From contig NZ_FOQO01000005.1 in assembly GCF_900113765.1 (NCBI RefSeq), forward strand, positions 186,001 to 250,000: a DNA stretch of 64,000 bases, written 5' to 3'. Shown piece by piece: positions 1-8,384 of the stretch. The notes under the pieces were generated by a model. It was not told the DNA's origin. It did not search any database and was given only the letters and a program-made list of their open reading frames with translations. Position 1 is the stretch's first letter. Every line of letters begins with the position of its first letter. The translations under genes were made by a program, and so were the position numbers. The DNA comes from Parapedobacter indicus. Lineage in GTDB: Bacteria > Bacteroidota > Bacteroidia > Sphingobacteriales > Sphingobacteriaceae.

Positions 1-1
1 G

Positions 2-631
2 AAGAGCGGCGAACTGATAGCGCGTTTCGATGGAACATCGCTTGGCTTGCATCATCTAAATAGCGGCGTGGTTTATCACGGCAAGTTATATTGCGCACAT
101 TCAAACTTTCCGGAGCTTCCCATGAAGAGTTCTGTTGAAGTGTTTGATACACGGACAATGAAACATGCATCTAGCTACAGTTTAGGCATTTCAGTTTATG
201 GATCCCTGACCTGGATAGACTATGACGAGCGAAGTAAACAATGGTATATGGGATTTGCCCACTATTCGGATGAAAAGCTACGTACCGATGAGCGCGATAA
301 TCGGTGGACGACAGTTGTACAATATGACCGTAATTGGCATAGTAAACAGTCTTGGACGTTTCCTGAACACATCGTTGAAGCATTTAAAGACCACAGTAAT
401 TCGGGAGGTTCGATTGGCCCGGATGGTTATTTTTATTGTACTGGACATGACAATGGTGAACTATATGTGTTGGAAATACCCCAATCGGGGTATACGCTTC
501 GGCATATTGCGACAATCCCGGCGCCTATACATGGCCAGGGGGTGGCCATTGATCGATCGATCAAAGACGCATCTGTCTTTTACGGGATACGACGGGCGAC
601 GAATGAGGTAGTTTCATTTGAGGTTAATTGA
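2..631 (+). CDS. Secreted beta-propeller-like protein, 3' part only
   Basis: The reading frame is open from the left edge of the window to a TGA at 629-631, so the 5' end lies outside and about 209 residues are visible. The protein is rich in Trp, Tyr, Gly and Asp. It has repeated short units in which a Gly-Asp/Gly-Tyr turn precedes a hydrophobic strand (for example GPDGYFYCTGHDNGELYVL), as in the blades of a beta-propeller such as YncE or quinoprotein-like repeats. No catalytic motif is visible and I do not recognise a specific family. A TTG at 47 could be read as a start, but the unbroken upstream frame argues for a truncated longer gene. The next gene begins one base after its stop, which suggests co-transcription. 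Confidence 0.6.
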   Translation, partial: KSGELIARFDGTSLGLHHLNSGVVYHGKLYCAHSNFPELPMKSSVEVFDTRTMKHASSYSLGISVYGSLTWIDYDERSKQWYMGFAHYSDEKLRTDERDNRWTTVVQYDRNWHSKQSWTFPEHIVEAFKDHSNSGGSIGPDGYFYCTGHDNGELYVLEIPQSGYTLRHIATIPAPIHGQGVAIDRSIKDASVFYGIRRATNEVVSFEVN

Positions 632-632
632 T

Positions 633-1379
633 ATGCGTAAATTCATGTATTTATGGCTGATGGTCGGCCTGTTACTGACCACCGGCGTGCAGGCGCAGCA
701 GACCTACGTGCTTGTGCATGGCGCATGGGGTGGCGGTTGGTCTTTTAAACAAACGGATTCATTGCTCCGCTTGCAGGGAAATATTGTCTACCGCCCTACC
801 CTGTCGGGCTTGGGCGAACGGGTGCATTTGGCGTCGCCTGAGATCGACTTACGTACGCACATCGCCGACGTGGTTAACACCATCCTGTTCGAAAACCTGC
901 ACGATGTGGTTTTGTTGGGGCACAGCTACGGGGGAATGGTGGTAACCGGCGTGGCCGACAGCATCCCGGAACGGATCAAGCAGTTGATTTATCTGGATGC
1001 CTTTGTACCGGAAGATGGGCAAAGTGTAGCCACCGCACATGGACAGGAAAGGACGGGTAGGGAAATGCCGGCCAAAGATGGCTTGATTCACCCGTTCTGG
1101 AACACGGATAGCCTGGCTTTCCCTCGGGATGTGCCGCAACCGGCGAAGACATTTTCCCAGCCGCTTCCACTGAAAAACAAAGATCGGCTGGAAATACCGA
1201 CTGCGTATATTTTGACTTACGAGGGCGATGATCCCGGGAAAGATGCGTTTGCCTTTTTCGCCGACCGGGCAAAAGGGTACGGCTGGGAAATCATTCACAT
1301 GCAGGCCGGTCATAATCCACAGATGAATATGCCCGATAAGCTGGCGGAATTGCTCGGTAAAGTTGGGCGTGAAAAGTAA
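633..1379 (+). CDS. Exported alpha/beta-fold hydrolase
   Basis: A 248-residue protein with an N-terminal signal peptide (about residues 1-21, hydrophobic core then VQAQ). The mature part opens with the oxyanion-hole motif VHGAWGGGW (28-36). It then has the nucleophile elbow GHSYGG with Ser98 and a late AGH with His227, so the catalytic Ser and His of an alpha/beta hydrolase are present. It resembles the methyl-esterase / pimeloyl-ester carboxylesterase branch (PF12697). Substrate is unknown. An in-frame TTG exists at 618, but the ATG at 633 gives a clean signal peptide and sits directly after the upstream stop. The acetyltransferase gene follows after 8 bases. Confidence 0.85.
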   Translation: MRKFMYLWLMVGLLLTTGVQAQQTYVLVHGAWGGGWSFKQTDSLLRLQGNIVYRPTLSGLGERVHLASPEIDLRTHIADVVNTILFENLHDVVLLGHSYGGMVVTGVADSIPERIKQLIYLDAFVPEDGQSVATAHGQERTGREMPAKDGLIHPFWNTDSLAFPRDVPQPAKTFSQPLPLKNKDRLEIPTAYILTYEGDDPGKDAFAFFADRAKGYGWEIIHMQAGHNPQMNMPDKLAELLGKVGREK

Positions 1380-1387
1380 GAGGAGCG

Positions 1388-1846
1388 ATGGAGAATCCGA
1401 TTTTGACGTGGGAAATAAAACCGTTTAACGCACTTTCGCTGGATGAGCTCTATAAAATTTTGCAATTGCGGCAGGAGGTTTTTGTCTTGGAACAGGCATG
1501 TGTTTACAACGATCTGGACGACAAGGATCGAAAATCAGCTCACCTGATGGCTTGGCACGGTGATGCGTTGGCTGCTTATACACGACTGATCCCTTATGGT
1601 ATTTCTTATTCCGATGCCGTGAGCATTGGCCGGGTAGTGGTGGCCAACGAATTTCGCGGAGAGGGAGTTGGCAAGGAGCTGATGGTACGTAGCATCGCGG
1701 GTACACAAGATCTTTTTGGACGCCACCCGATCAAAATCGGTGCCCAGCAGCACTTGAAAGCGTTTTATAACCGCTTGGGTTTCGAGCAGACCAGCGAGCC
1801 GTATCTAGATGCAGGAATTGCGCATATCGAGATGACCCGCTTGTAG
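1388..1846 (+). CDS. GNAT acetyltransferase, ElaA family
   Basis: A 152-residue cytoplasmic protein of the ElaA branch of the GNAT superfamily. The N-terminal LYKILQLRQEVFVLEQ and the following YNDLDDKD segment are typical of ElaA. The acetyl-CoA pyrophosphate loop is VVVANEFRGEGVGKELM (about 83-99, R/Q-G-x-G-x), followed by QQHLKAFYNRLGF, the usual C-terminal FYxxxGF motif. Its length matches the family. The in vivo acceptor of ElaA proteins is not established. An AGGAG (1380-1384) lies four bases before the ATG, one of the few Shine-Dalgarno-like sequences here. Confidence 0.9.
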   Translation: MENPILTWEIKPFNALSLDELYKILQLRQEVFVLEQACVYNDLDDKDRKSAHLMAWHGDALAAYTRLIPYGISYSDAVSIGRVVVANEFRGEGVGKELMVRSIAGTQDLFGRHPIKIGAQQHLKAFYNRLGFEQTSEPYLDAGIAHIEMTRL

Positions 1847-1989
1847 ATGGAACGCGGATAATCACGAACACATTGGGTTTTGTGCCCGAATCGCCGTAAT
1901 TTAGCTCCGTGAAACCCGCTGGTGCAACGCCTTAAGAAAAGGTGATGTAAGTGCGGATTCCATGAGGCTTTTAAAGCAAACAATTGCGA

Positions 1990-2445
1990 ATGAGTATTGA
2001 TTTAGAAAATCTGTCGCCTGAGATGATTCAGGTGGCCGTTGCCGTGTTCCTGATCCGGGTGGTTATTTGGGTGTTTTATGCCAATACTATCCGACGGACG
2101 CTTTTATTGGTTGCGCCCGAAAACCGGTTGATGACCCCCAATCAAGCTTGGTTGTTGGCGGTACCCTTTTTCAATATTTACTGGAACTTTACCGTGGCTT
2201 CGCGGCTGGCTGACTCGCTGACCAATGAATTTTACGACCGTAAGATCGCAGAGGAAGAAAACCCGGGACGGGCGGGCGGCATGTGGTATGCTTGGCTGTT
2301 TCTGCTGACGAACATTCCGCTCCCACCCTTTATCCTCATTACTATTTTCTTACTAAGTATCATCTACTTTATTGTTTATTGGGTGAAGGTGAGCAATTTC
2401 AGAAATTTGCTGGCTGAGCATGAAAAATTCAGAAATAACTCCTAA
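1990..2445 (+). CDS. Small integral membrane protein, function unknown
   Basis: About 151 residues. The N-terminal segment VAVAVFLIRVVIWVFYA and later stretches around WLLAVPFFNIYW, AWLFLLTNIPL and ILITIFLLSIIYFIVYWV predict three to four membrane spans. A hydrophilic loop between spans holds a charged run (YDRKIAEEENPGR). This layout is seen in uncharacterised Bacteroidota membrane proteins; no catalytic motif is visible. Start choice: a TTG at 1984 is in frame, but the ATG at 1990 is preferred. The 143-base gap upstream holds nothing I recognise. The Nif3 gene follows after 12 bases. Confidence 0.75.
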   Translation: MSIDLENLSPEMIQVAVAVFLIRVVIWVFYANTIRRTLLLVAPENRLMTPNQAWLLAVPFFNIYWNFTVASRLADSLTNEFYDRKIAEEENPGRAGGMWYAWLFLLTNIPLPPFILITIFLLSIIYFIVYWVKVSNFRNLLAEHEKFRNNS

Positions 2446-2457
2446 TACAGATCGCTT

Positions 2458-3555
2458 ATGTTATTGCGCGAATTGACAGATCACCTCGAATCATGGGCCC
2501 CGTTGGATTATCAGGAATCCTACGACAATGCTGGGTTGTTGGTAGGCCGTCCAGACCAGGAAGTTACCCAGGCGTTGATATCGCTGGATTGTACGGAAGC
2601 GGTAGTGGATGAAGCGATTGAGTTGGGCTGCAATGTCATTATTTCTCACCACCCCATTGTATTCAAAGGGCTGAAGCGGTTCAATGGGAAGACCTATGTG
2701 GAACGGGTGGTGATGAAGGCAATCAAGCACGACCTAGCGCTCTATGCCATCCACACCAACTTAGATAATGTAACCGGAGGCGTCAACAGCAAGCTGGCCG
2801 AGCGGTTGGGACTTCGCCATACGGCAATCTTGAGCCCCAAATCAGAACTGCTTCGGAAACTTGTTGTTTTTGTGCCGGTAAATCATACGGAGGCCGTACG
2901 AGCGGCCCTATTTGCGGCTGGTGCCGGGCAGGTGGGCAACTACGACGAGTGCAGTTTCAACACCGCAGGATATGGGACGTTCCGCGGTGGCGAAGGCACT
3001 GATCCGTTTGTCGGCAAGCCCGGCGAACAGCACCGGGAAGAAGAAGTGCGCGTGGAAGTGATATTTCCGGCCAACCGGGAACGTGCGATCTTATTGGCGC
3101 TTTTTGAAACGCATCCCTATGAAGAGGTGGCATACGATATATATCGGTTACAAAACGCGCATCAGCAGGTAGGAAGCGGCTTGATCGGCCAATTGGAACA
3201 GCCGCTGTCCGAACGGGAGTTCCTCGGTTTGTTGAAAAAACAGCTGAATGCCGGGGTCATCCGTCATACCGAACTCCGCGGCAAACCCATAGCGCGCGTA
3301 GCAGTTTGCGGCGGCGCCGGTGGCTTTCTGCTGCGGGAGGCGATCCGCGCTGGAGCCGATGTGTTTGTGACAGCAGATTATAAATACCATGAGTTTTTTG
3401 ACGCCGAGGGAAAAACCGTGATTGCAGATGTGGGACATTTTGAAAGCGAACAATTTACGCAGGAATTATTGTTGGAAATTATTCGAAAAAAATTTCCTAC
3501 CTTTGCAGTCCGTTTGACGGGAATAGACACGAACCCGATAAAATACTACAGTTAA
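2458..3555 (+). CDS. Nif3-like dinuclear metal centre protein (YbgI/NIF3 family)
   Basis: A 365-residue member of the NIF3/YbgI/YqfO family. The N-terminal metal-binding half carries ISHHPIVFKGLKR and IHTNLD. The C-terminal half closes the metal site with ADVGHFESEQ, preceded by a glycine-rich GGAGGFLL. The middle third (roughly residues 130-230) contains the YqfO-type PII-like insertion (ETHPYEEVAYDIYRL). Family members are ring-shaped hexamers with two metal ions per subunit; their biochemical role is poorly defined. The TAA ends at 3555 and the zinc-ribbon gene's ATG begins at 3556, a pairing that is common in this phylum and suggests a shared function. Confidence 0.92.
   Translation: MLLRELTDHLESWAPLDYQESYDNAGLLVGRPDQEVTQALISLDCTEAVVDEAIELGCNVIISHHPIVFKGLKRFNGKTYVERVVMKAIKHDLALYAIHTNLDNVTGGVNSKLAERLGLRHTAILSPKSELLRKLVVFVPVNHTEAVRAALFAAGAGQVGNYDECSFNTAGYGTFRGGEGTDPFVGKPGEQHREEEVRVEVIFPANRERAILLALFETHPYEEVAYDIYRLQNAHQQVGSGLIGQLEQPLSEREFLGLLKKQLNAGVIRHTELRGKPIARVAVCGGAGGFLLREAIRAGADVFVTADYKYHEFFDAEGKTVIADVGHFESEQFTQELLLEIIRKKFPTFAVRLTGIDTNPIKYYS
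3498..3505 (+). promoter_or_regulatory. Possible internal -7 element for the zinc-ribbon gene
   Basis: TACCTTTG matches the Bacteroidota -7 consensus TAnnTTTG exactly. It lies inside the 3' end of the Nif3 gene, about 50 bases before the zinc-ribbon ATG. The nearest -33-like sequence is GTTG at 3471-3474 with a 23-base spacer, longer than ideal. If used, it would give the downstream gene its own transcript. Confidence 0.35.
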
Positions 3556-4305
3556 ATGGAACAGACCATAGAACAAAAACTGAAAGCACTTTGGCAGTTG
3601 CAAACCATACACACCAAGATCGATAAAATTCGTCAGGTACGGGGTGAATTGCCGATGGAAGTGGGTGATTTGGAAGACGAGATTGCCGGATTGGAAACCC
3701 GCATTGAAAAAATCAGGGGTGAGTTGGATGAGTTGGAGGATTCTATCGTCAACCGCCGCAACATGATTAAGGACGCGCAGGCGGCCATCAAGAAATATGA
3801 GGGTCAGCTCAACGAGGTGAAGAACAACCGCGAGTATGACGCGATCACGAAGGAAATTGAAATCCAGGGATTAGATATTCAGGTGAGTGAAAAGAAAATC
3901 CGTGAGTTTGAGTTCGAGATTAAGAATAAAACGGAAACGTATGAAACTACCCAGGCTACCCTGGAAACAGCCAAGAAAGACCTTGACGTGAAGAAAGGGG
4001 AGCTCGATACCATCACGGGGGAAACCCAAAAGGATGAGGATGAGCTGGCGGGGCAAGCGGAAGGAGCCGAAAAGAATATCGAAGATCGGTTGCTGCGAGT
4101 ATACCGCCGGTTGCGCACGTCCTATAAAAATGGACTGGCCGTCGTTTCGATCGACCGCGACAGCTGCTCGGGCTGTCACAACAAGATTCCACCCCAAATG
4201 CAGCTGGAAATCCGCCAACGGAAAAAAATCATCGTATGCGAGCACTGTGGCCGTATACTGGTTGACGAAGCGTTGGTACACGAGGAAGCGCCTGCAGTGG
4301 ATTGA
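3556..4305 (+). CDS. Coiled-coil C4 zinc-ribbon protein (CT398-like)
   Basis: A 249-residue protein. Residues 10-175 are a long charged coiled-coil hairpin rich in Glu, Lys and Ile/Leu heptads. The C-terminus is a four-cysteine zinc ribbon, CSGCHNKIPP followed about 20 residues later by CEHCGRIL. This is the architecture of the CT398-like / YbbG zinc-ribbon family, whose characterised members bind nucleic acid or secretion and RNA polymerase factors. The precise role here is unknown. It starts one base after the Nif3 stop, so translational coupling is likely. Confidence 0.88.
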   Translation: MEQTIEQKLKALWQLQTIHTKIDKIRQVRGELPMEVGDLEDEIAGLETRIEKIRGELDELEDSIVNRRNMIKDAQAAIKKYEGQLNEVKNNREYDAITKEIEIQGLDIQVSEKKIREFEFEIKNKTETYETTQATLETAKKDLDVKKGELDTITGETQKDEDELAGQAEGAEKNIEDRLLRVYRRLRTSYKNGLAVVSIDRDSCSGCHNKIPPQMQLEIRQRKKIIVCEHCGRILVDEALVHEEAPAVD

Positions 4306-4603
4306 TTGACGGGCTTACTCCCAGCAATAAGCGATATAACCTGATACTTTTGTAGCTGAACTGTGGAGTAGCGGCGCCAGCCCTATATCCTACCCTTCCT
4401 ACCATCGAACGTCCGGGTAGGGAATCATAGAATGCGTACCGGTTGAACCAAATCGTAAGGGAACAGCAATAAGGCGTTTTATGTCAAATCGTCCTTGGGG
4501 AATTCATCAGCTTAAGTGGTTATTTCTGCTTTCAGGATATCTATAATAATCGTATCTTGCACGACATTAATGTGCTATTTGAGCAAAATATTATCAGAGT
4601 AAT
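4306..4603 (+). other. 298-base gap with an orphan -7 element and weak hairpins
   Basis: No convincing ORF is present. TACTTTTG at 4345-4352 matches the -7 consensus but has no -33 partner at the right distance. CCTACC (4398-4403) can pair with GGTAGG (4416-4421), and an overlapping CTACCC/GGGTAG pairing is also possible, so the region may form alternative short hairpins. There is no T-tract after them. A second candidate promoter lies at 4530-4560 close to the kinase gene. I do not recognise any known ncRNA family. Confidence 0.4.
4530..4560 (+). promoter_or_regulatory. Candidate promoter of the hexosamine kinase gene
   Basis: TTTC (4530-4533), a 19-base spacer and TATCTTGC (4553-4560) give an imperfect match to TTTG-N19-21-TAnnTTTG. 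The kinase ATG is 43 bases downstream. Two mismatches make this tentative. Confidence 0.3.
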
Positions 4604-5461
4604 ATGATTATAGTTGCAGATGGAGGCTCTACCAAAACTAATTGGTGTCTTATTCAAGAAAGCGGGAGCAGGGTTCATTTCAATACAGAGGGTTACAATC
4701 CATTTTTCGTGGACATCTCCTATATCGTTAGGTCTTTAAAGGAGGGATTACCTTCCGATTTGCCCTTGGAGAAAATCACGGAGGTCAATTACTATGGTGC
4801 GGGCGTTCACGGGGAAGACAAAGCCAACACCGTTAGCCGTGCAATCAAAACCGTTTTTGCAAATGCTGCTGTTTTTGTAGGCCATGATTTGCTGGCGGCC
4901 GCGCGCGCGCTTTTGGGCCATAAATCTGGGTTTGTAGCTATCCTGGGAACGGGGACGAACTCTTGCATATATGATGGCAAAGAGATCACACACCATATAG
5001 ACTCTGCAGCTTATATACTTGGAGATGAGGGAAGCGGATGCTACATGGGAAAGAAGATATTGACAGATTATGTGAGAGGATATATGCCCACGGAAGTACA
5101 TCAAAAATTTTGGGAAACCTATCACCTTACGCCTGACGATATCATGGAATCTGTTTATATGAAGCCGTTGGCTAATCGGTTTTGTGCAAGTTTCAGCAGG
5201 TTTGTTTACGATAACACGGTTAATGTAGGGTATTCGATGGAAGTTGTTAGATCGTCGTTTGATGACTTTTTCCGCAATTTGGTCCGTCACTATCCCGCTT
5301 ATCGAGAATATACATTTAACTGCATAGGCTCCGTTGCCTACACGTTCAGAAACATTCTCGAGGAAACCGTAAAGGAATATGGTATGAAAATGGGAGAGAT
5401 TATCCGCTCTCCCATTGACGACTTAGTGAAATTTCATATAGGCATTCGGGAAGCATTGTAA
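4604..5461 (+). CDS. BadF/BadG-type N-acetylhexosamine kinase
   Basis: A 285-residue ASKHA-fold kinase of the BadF/BadG/BcrA/BcrD family, the type annotated as N-acetylglucosamine kinase in Bacteroidota. The phosphate-1 loop ADGGSTKTNW is at residues 5-14. ILGTGTNSCIYDG (about 109-121) supplies the phosphate-2 loop and LGDEGSG follows. It probably phosphorylates imported GlcNAc or GalNAc with ATP in the cytoplasm. It converges on the sulfatase/SusCD array, and the aga-type genes lie beyond that, so a GalNAc-6-kinase role is attractive but inferred. The 32-base gap to the sulfatase stop has a short GGGG/CCCC hairpin (5484-5494) that could help terminate transcription. Confidence 0.8.
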   Translation: MIIVADGGSTKTNWCLIQESGSRVHFNTEGYNPFFVDISYIVRSLKEGLPSDLPLEKITEVNYYGAGVHGEDKANTVSRAIKTVFANAAVFVGHDLLAAARALLGHKSGFVAILGTGTNSCIYDGKEITHHIDSAAYILGDEGSGCYMGKKILTDYVRGYMPTEVHQKFWETYHLTPDDIMESVYMKPLANRFCASFSRFVYDNTVNVGYSMEVVRSSFDDFFRNLVRHYPAYREYTFNCIGSVAYTFRNILEETVKEYGMKMGEIIRSPIDDLVKFHIGIREAL

Positions 5462-5493
5462 CCGCTTCATCGATGCGATTTGCGGGGGAACCC

Positions 5494-6894
5494 CTAACGG
5501 ATTTTTTCCACTTCAGGATCTTCGTTTTCTTCCATCCATTGAATAAGTTCTCCTTTCATCTCTGCAGCCATATCCGCGTATTCAGGATTGCCGATCAGGT
5601 TGTTCAACGCATCGGGGTCTTTTTCCAAATCGTATAACTCTTCGCGGGTCCGATAGGAGAAAAATTGAATCCGTTGTTTGATATCAGGCCTTTCCTCACC
5701 GGCTACTTTCATGGCAGACCAGGTACGCCCGGATTGTGACTCATTTCTAAACGCGTTTTCACCATCCGCCCAAAAGTTGTAGATATAGCCATATCGCTTA
5801 TTTTGGATACATCGCATGGGGTATTTTTTTTTGGCACTGGTCTCGTAAAATTGGGTAAAGACCTGAGACCTCCCGGGTTGTTCATTTCCTTCTAAAACCG
5901 ACAAAAACGAAATGCCGTCAATACCTTCGGGGATAGGCATATTTCCTGCCTCCAATATCGTCGGAAAGAAATCGATTCCTGAAATAAAATGTTCTTCATC
6001 TACACTACCCGAAGGGACATGTCCAGGCCAGCGCACAATCCACGGCGTCTTTGTACTGTTTAGGTAACAATTCGTCTTTGAAAACGGGAATGCCATGCCG
6101 TTATCAGAAAGAAACATAACCATCGTATTTTCGTCTAACCCCTCGGAGTCTAGTACATCAAGCACAACGCCGACGAGATCATCCAGTCGCTTTACAGAAC
6201 TGTAATATTCAGCTAACTCCAATCGTATTTCCGGAAGGTCGGGCAGGAAGTCCGGCACCGAAACCTCCTCGGGCTTGTATGATTTGGACGGCGGCGCAAG
6301 ATGTATATCAGGCCATGCTTTTTTTTCTTGGTCACTTCCAGAAAAAGGGCGGTGCGGATCATTTGAATTGAGCATTAAATAAAACGGTTTTCCGTTCGCC
6401 CGGGATTGGTTGATGATCTTCTTCATTTCGGTGCGGTATCGCTCCTTATCACGTCCCATACCAAGCGCTTCCATGTCGGCAATGAAATCCCACGGTGTAT
6501 CCGACCGGGGCGACGAATGCTCGACCTTACTCAAAATCCCACAGAAATACCCGTTTTCTTTCAAAACCGGAACGAGGTTCGGTATATTTTTTTCGGTATG
6601 AAAAAAGCCTTCTATGCCTGACTTATGCGGATACCTTCCCGTGGCTAGCGCTCCACGGGAAGGTTGACAGACGGCAACGGTAACATGCGCATGATTAAAA
6701 CGCATGCCTTCTGCTGCCAATTGATCAATATGGGGAGTAACATCCTTCATCGGGTTTCCAAAAGCTCCTACTGAGCTCCAATTTAAATCATCCGCTACGA
6801 TTACCAGAAAATTCACGTGAGCGGGTTCCTTAGCTGACGTACAGCTCGCGATGAGCGTCAGTAATGAGAGTAAAAAGAACGGAACTTGTTTCAT
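5494..6894 (-). CDS. Lipoprotein sulfatase (type I, S1 family)
   Basis: A 466-residue arylsulfatase-family enzyme. The N-terminus is a lipoprotein signal peptide ending LIASC (Cys18), so it is probably anchored in the periplasm or at the surface. IVADDLNWSSVG (32-43) supplies the first metal-binding aspartates. The maturation motif CQPSRGALATGRYP has Cys76 as the residue converted to formylglycine. MLNSNDPHRPF and MVMFLSDNGMAF are the later metal and substrate loops. It should remove sulfate esters (or N-sulfate) from a glycan. It is the last gene of the minus-strand sigma/FecR/SusCD unit, 12 bases after SusD, so the imported glycan is probably sulfated. The sulfatase subfamily cannot be fixed by eye. 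Confidence 0.9.
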   Translation of the reverse strand: MKQVPFFLLSLLTLIASCTSAKEPAHVNFLVIVADDLNWSSVGAFGNPMKDVTPHIDQLAAEGMRFNHAHVTVAVCQPSRGALATGRYPHKSGIEGFFHTEKNIPNLVPVLKENGYFCGILSKVEHSSPRSDTPWDFIADMEALGMGRDKERYRTEMKKIINQSRANGKPFYLMLNSNDPHRPFSGSDQEKKAWPDIHLAPPSKSYKPEEVSVPDFLPDLPEIRLELAEYYSSVKRLDDLVGVVLDVLDSEGLDENTMVMFLSDNGMAFPFSKTNCYLNSTKTPWIVRWPGHVPSGSVDEEHFISGIDFFPTILEAGNMPIPEGIDGISFLSVLEGNEQPGRSQVFTQFYETSAKKKYPMRCIQNKRYGYIYNFWADGENAFRNESQSGRTWSAMKVAGEERPDIKQRIQFFSYRTREELYDLEKDPDALNNLIGNPEYADMAAEMKGELIQWMEENEDPEVEKIR

Positions 6895-6906
6895 AATAGC
6901 CTTTTT

Positions 6907-8367
6907 TTAGTACCCCGGATTTTGCTCCAACAATGGGTTGACGCGTAAGTCTGCCTCCGGGATGGGTAACAAAAATTGGTGGTCCTTGATTTCGTCTGGA
7001 CGGCTTTGGCGGACTTTGTCCAAGAAATATTCCTTACCGCGACGTTTTAAGTCAAAATAGCGATGATTCTCTCCAATTAATTCCATCGCTCTTTCGGTAA
7101 ATACGATTTCACGAAAAGCGCCCTTATCCGTAATTCCCTCCACCGGTTCTTCGCCTGCCCTCCCCCGGATCTGATTGAGCATATTATGGGCAACCGGCGT
7201 AGGTCCTCTTAGCTCATTTTCCACTTCCGCTTTCATCAGCAAAACATCGGCATACCGAAACACTTTATTATTAAAAGGGTTGTCGTTGTTTGTGGGTGCA
7301 AATCCCCCCCGATGCTCAAAGTCGTAAAACTTCATCAAATATACGCGTTTTTCGATCGTGGTGATCGCTTCCCCATACGGGCTTACCATGACACCTTTAC
7401 CGGAAAAGTAATACTTATATCGTGCACTGTTTGGATTGTACATAGCCAACGCATAATCATTGGGACTATACGTTGAATTTCCGAGAAAGCCTTCCCTAGG
7501 TAACCAAAAACTCATACTAGAATTGTGCTTGCGGGGCGTAAATCCCTCCGAGTAGTTTCCTTCGAGGATCGATTCCAAACCATTTTCATTGGCCACCTTA
7601 AACACGTCAACAATTGTGGCTTCTAACCCATATTCGGCCGATCCAATAATTTGGTCAATCTGCTCATCGGCTGCATTCCAGTTACCCAATGCCATGTAGC
7701 TTTTGGCCAGCAATAGCCGGGCTGCGCCCTTTGACGCCCGTGCCCGTTGGATATTGTCATACTCACTCTTTTCGGGAAGGGCCGCTACCGCAGCAACCGC
7801 ATCCTCAATAATTTGTTGCCAAACATCGGCTGGATCGGCCTGTTCCACATTCAGCTCACCCAGATCCGTCTTTTCTTCCACCACCAATGGTACATTTCCC
7901 CAAATCTGCACCAAATAGTAGTTCATGAGTGCCCTGAAAAACAAAGCTTCTCCAATCAGCTTTGCTTTGATATCTTCGCTGATACCGGGATGATCTTTGG
8001 AGAGATTTCCGATCACCGCGTTGCATCTTCCGATCGCATCATACGCACTGCTCCACATTTCAAGCAGCAACGGATTTTCCGAATCCACAAAATATTGTGG
8101 AAATGACCGCGCATTAAACGCCGCACCCGGTTTATAGGTAAATAAATCGCTGCTTGCTTCGGGCCGAAGATACATGTCTTGCCTGAGCAACCCATTGTAG
8201 AAAAATACCATGCCGTAAATGCCGTAAACGGCAGCAAGCGCTTCGCTATCGTTTCGGTAATAGAATTCGGAGGTTACCTCGCCACGAGGTTGCTCTTCCA
8301 AAAACTTATCTGCACAGGATGAAATGCATAGCGACGATATCAGTAAAAGAACGATAAAGGATTTCAT
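6907..8367 (-). CDS. SusD/RagB-family surface glycan-binding lipoprotein
   Basis: A 486-residue SusD-like protein. The signal peptide ends ISSC (Cys17), followed by DKFLEEQPRGEVTSEFYY, the characteristic SusD N-terminus. The TPR-bearing core follows (RALMNYYLVQIWGNVPLVVEE; ASKGAARLLLAKSYMALG). The C-terminal RADVLLMKAEVENEL, ERAMELIGENHRYFDLKRRGK and LLPIPEADLRVNPLLEQNPGY are family hallmarks. It caps its SusC partner encoded immediately upstream (17-base gap) and binds the oligosaccharide for import. Confidence 0.95.
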   Translation of the reverse strand: MKSFIVLLLISSLCISSCADKFLEEQPRGEVTSEFYYRNDSEALAAVYGIYGMVFFYNGLLRQDMYLRPEASSDLFTYKPGAAFNARSFPQYFVDSENPLLLEMWSSAYDAIGRCNAVIGNLSKDHPGISEDIKAKLIGEALFFRALMNYYLVQIWGNVPLVVEEKTDLGELNVEQADPADVWQQIIEDAVAAVAALPEKSEYDNIQRARASKGAARLLLAKSYMALGNWNAADEQIDQIIGSAEYGLEATIVDVFKVANENGLESILEGNYSEGFTPRKHNSSMSFWLPREGFLGNSTYSPNDYALAMYNPNSARYKYYFSGKGVMVSPYGEAITTIEKRVYLMKFYDFEHRGGFAPTNNDNPFNNKVFRYADVLLMKAEVENELRGPTPVAHNMLNQIRGRAGEEPVEGITDKGAFREIVFTERAMELIGENHRYFDLKRRGKEYFLDKVRQSRPDEIKDHQFLLPIPEADLRVNPLLEQNPGY

Positions 8368-8384
8368 AAATTGTTTTTTTAATA

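Noticed and set aside
849-1313. 154-codon frame antisense to the alpha/beta hydrolase
   Set aside because: It overlaps the conserved hydrolase motifs of the plus-strand gene and has no motif of its own.
4396-4424. Hairpin as a terminator after the zinc-ribbon gene
   Set aside because: The stem is only six base pairs and no T-tract follows, so I describe it only as a weak hairpin in the gap.
4430-4480. tRNA-like GGTTGAACC segment
   Set aside because: No cloverleaf can be drawn: acceptor and anticodon stems are missing.
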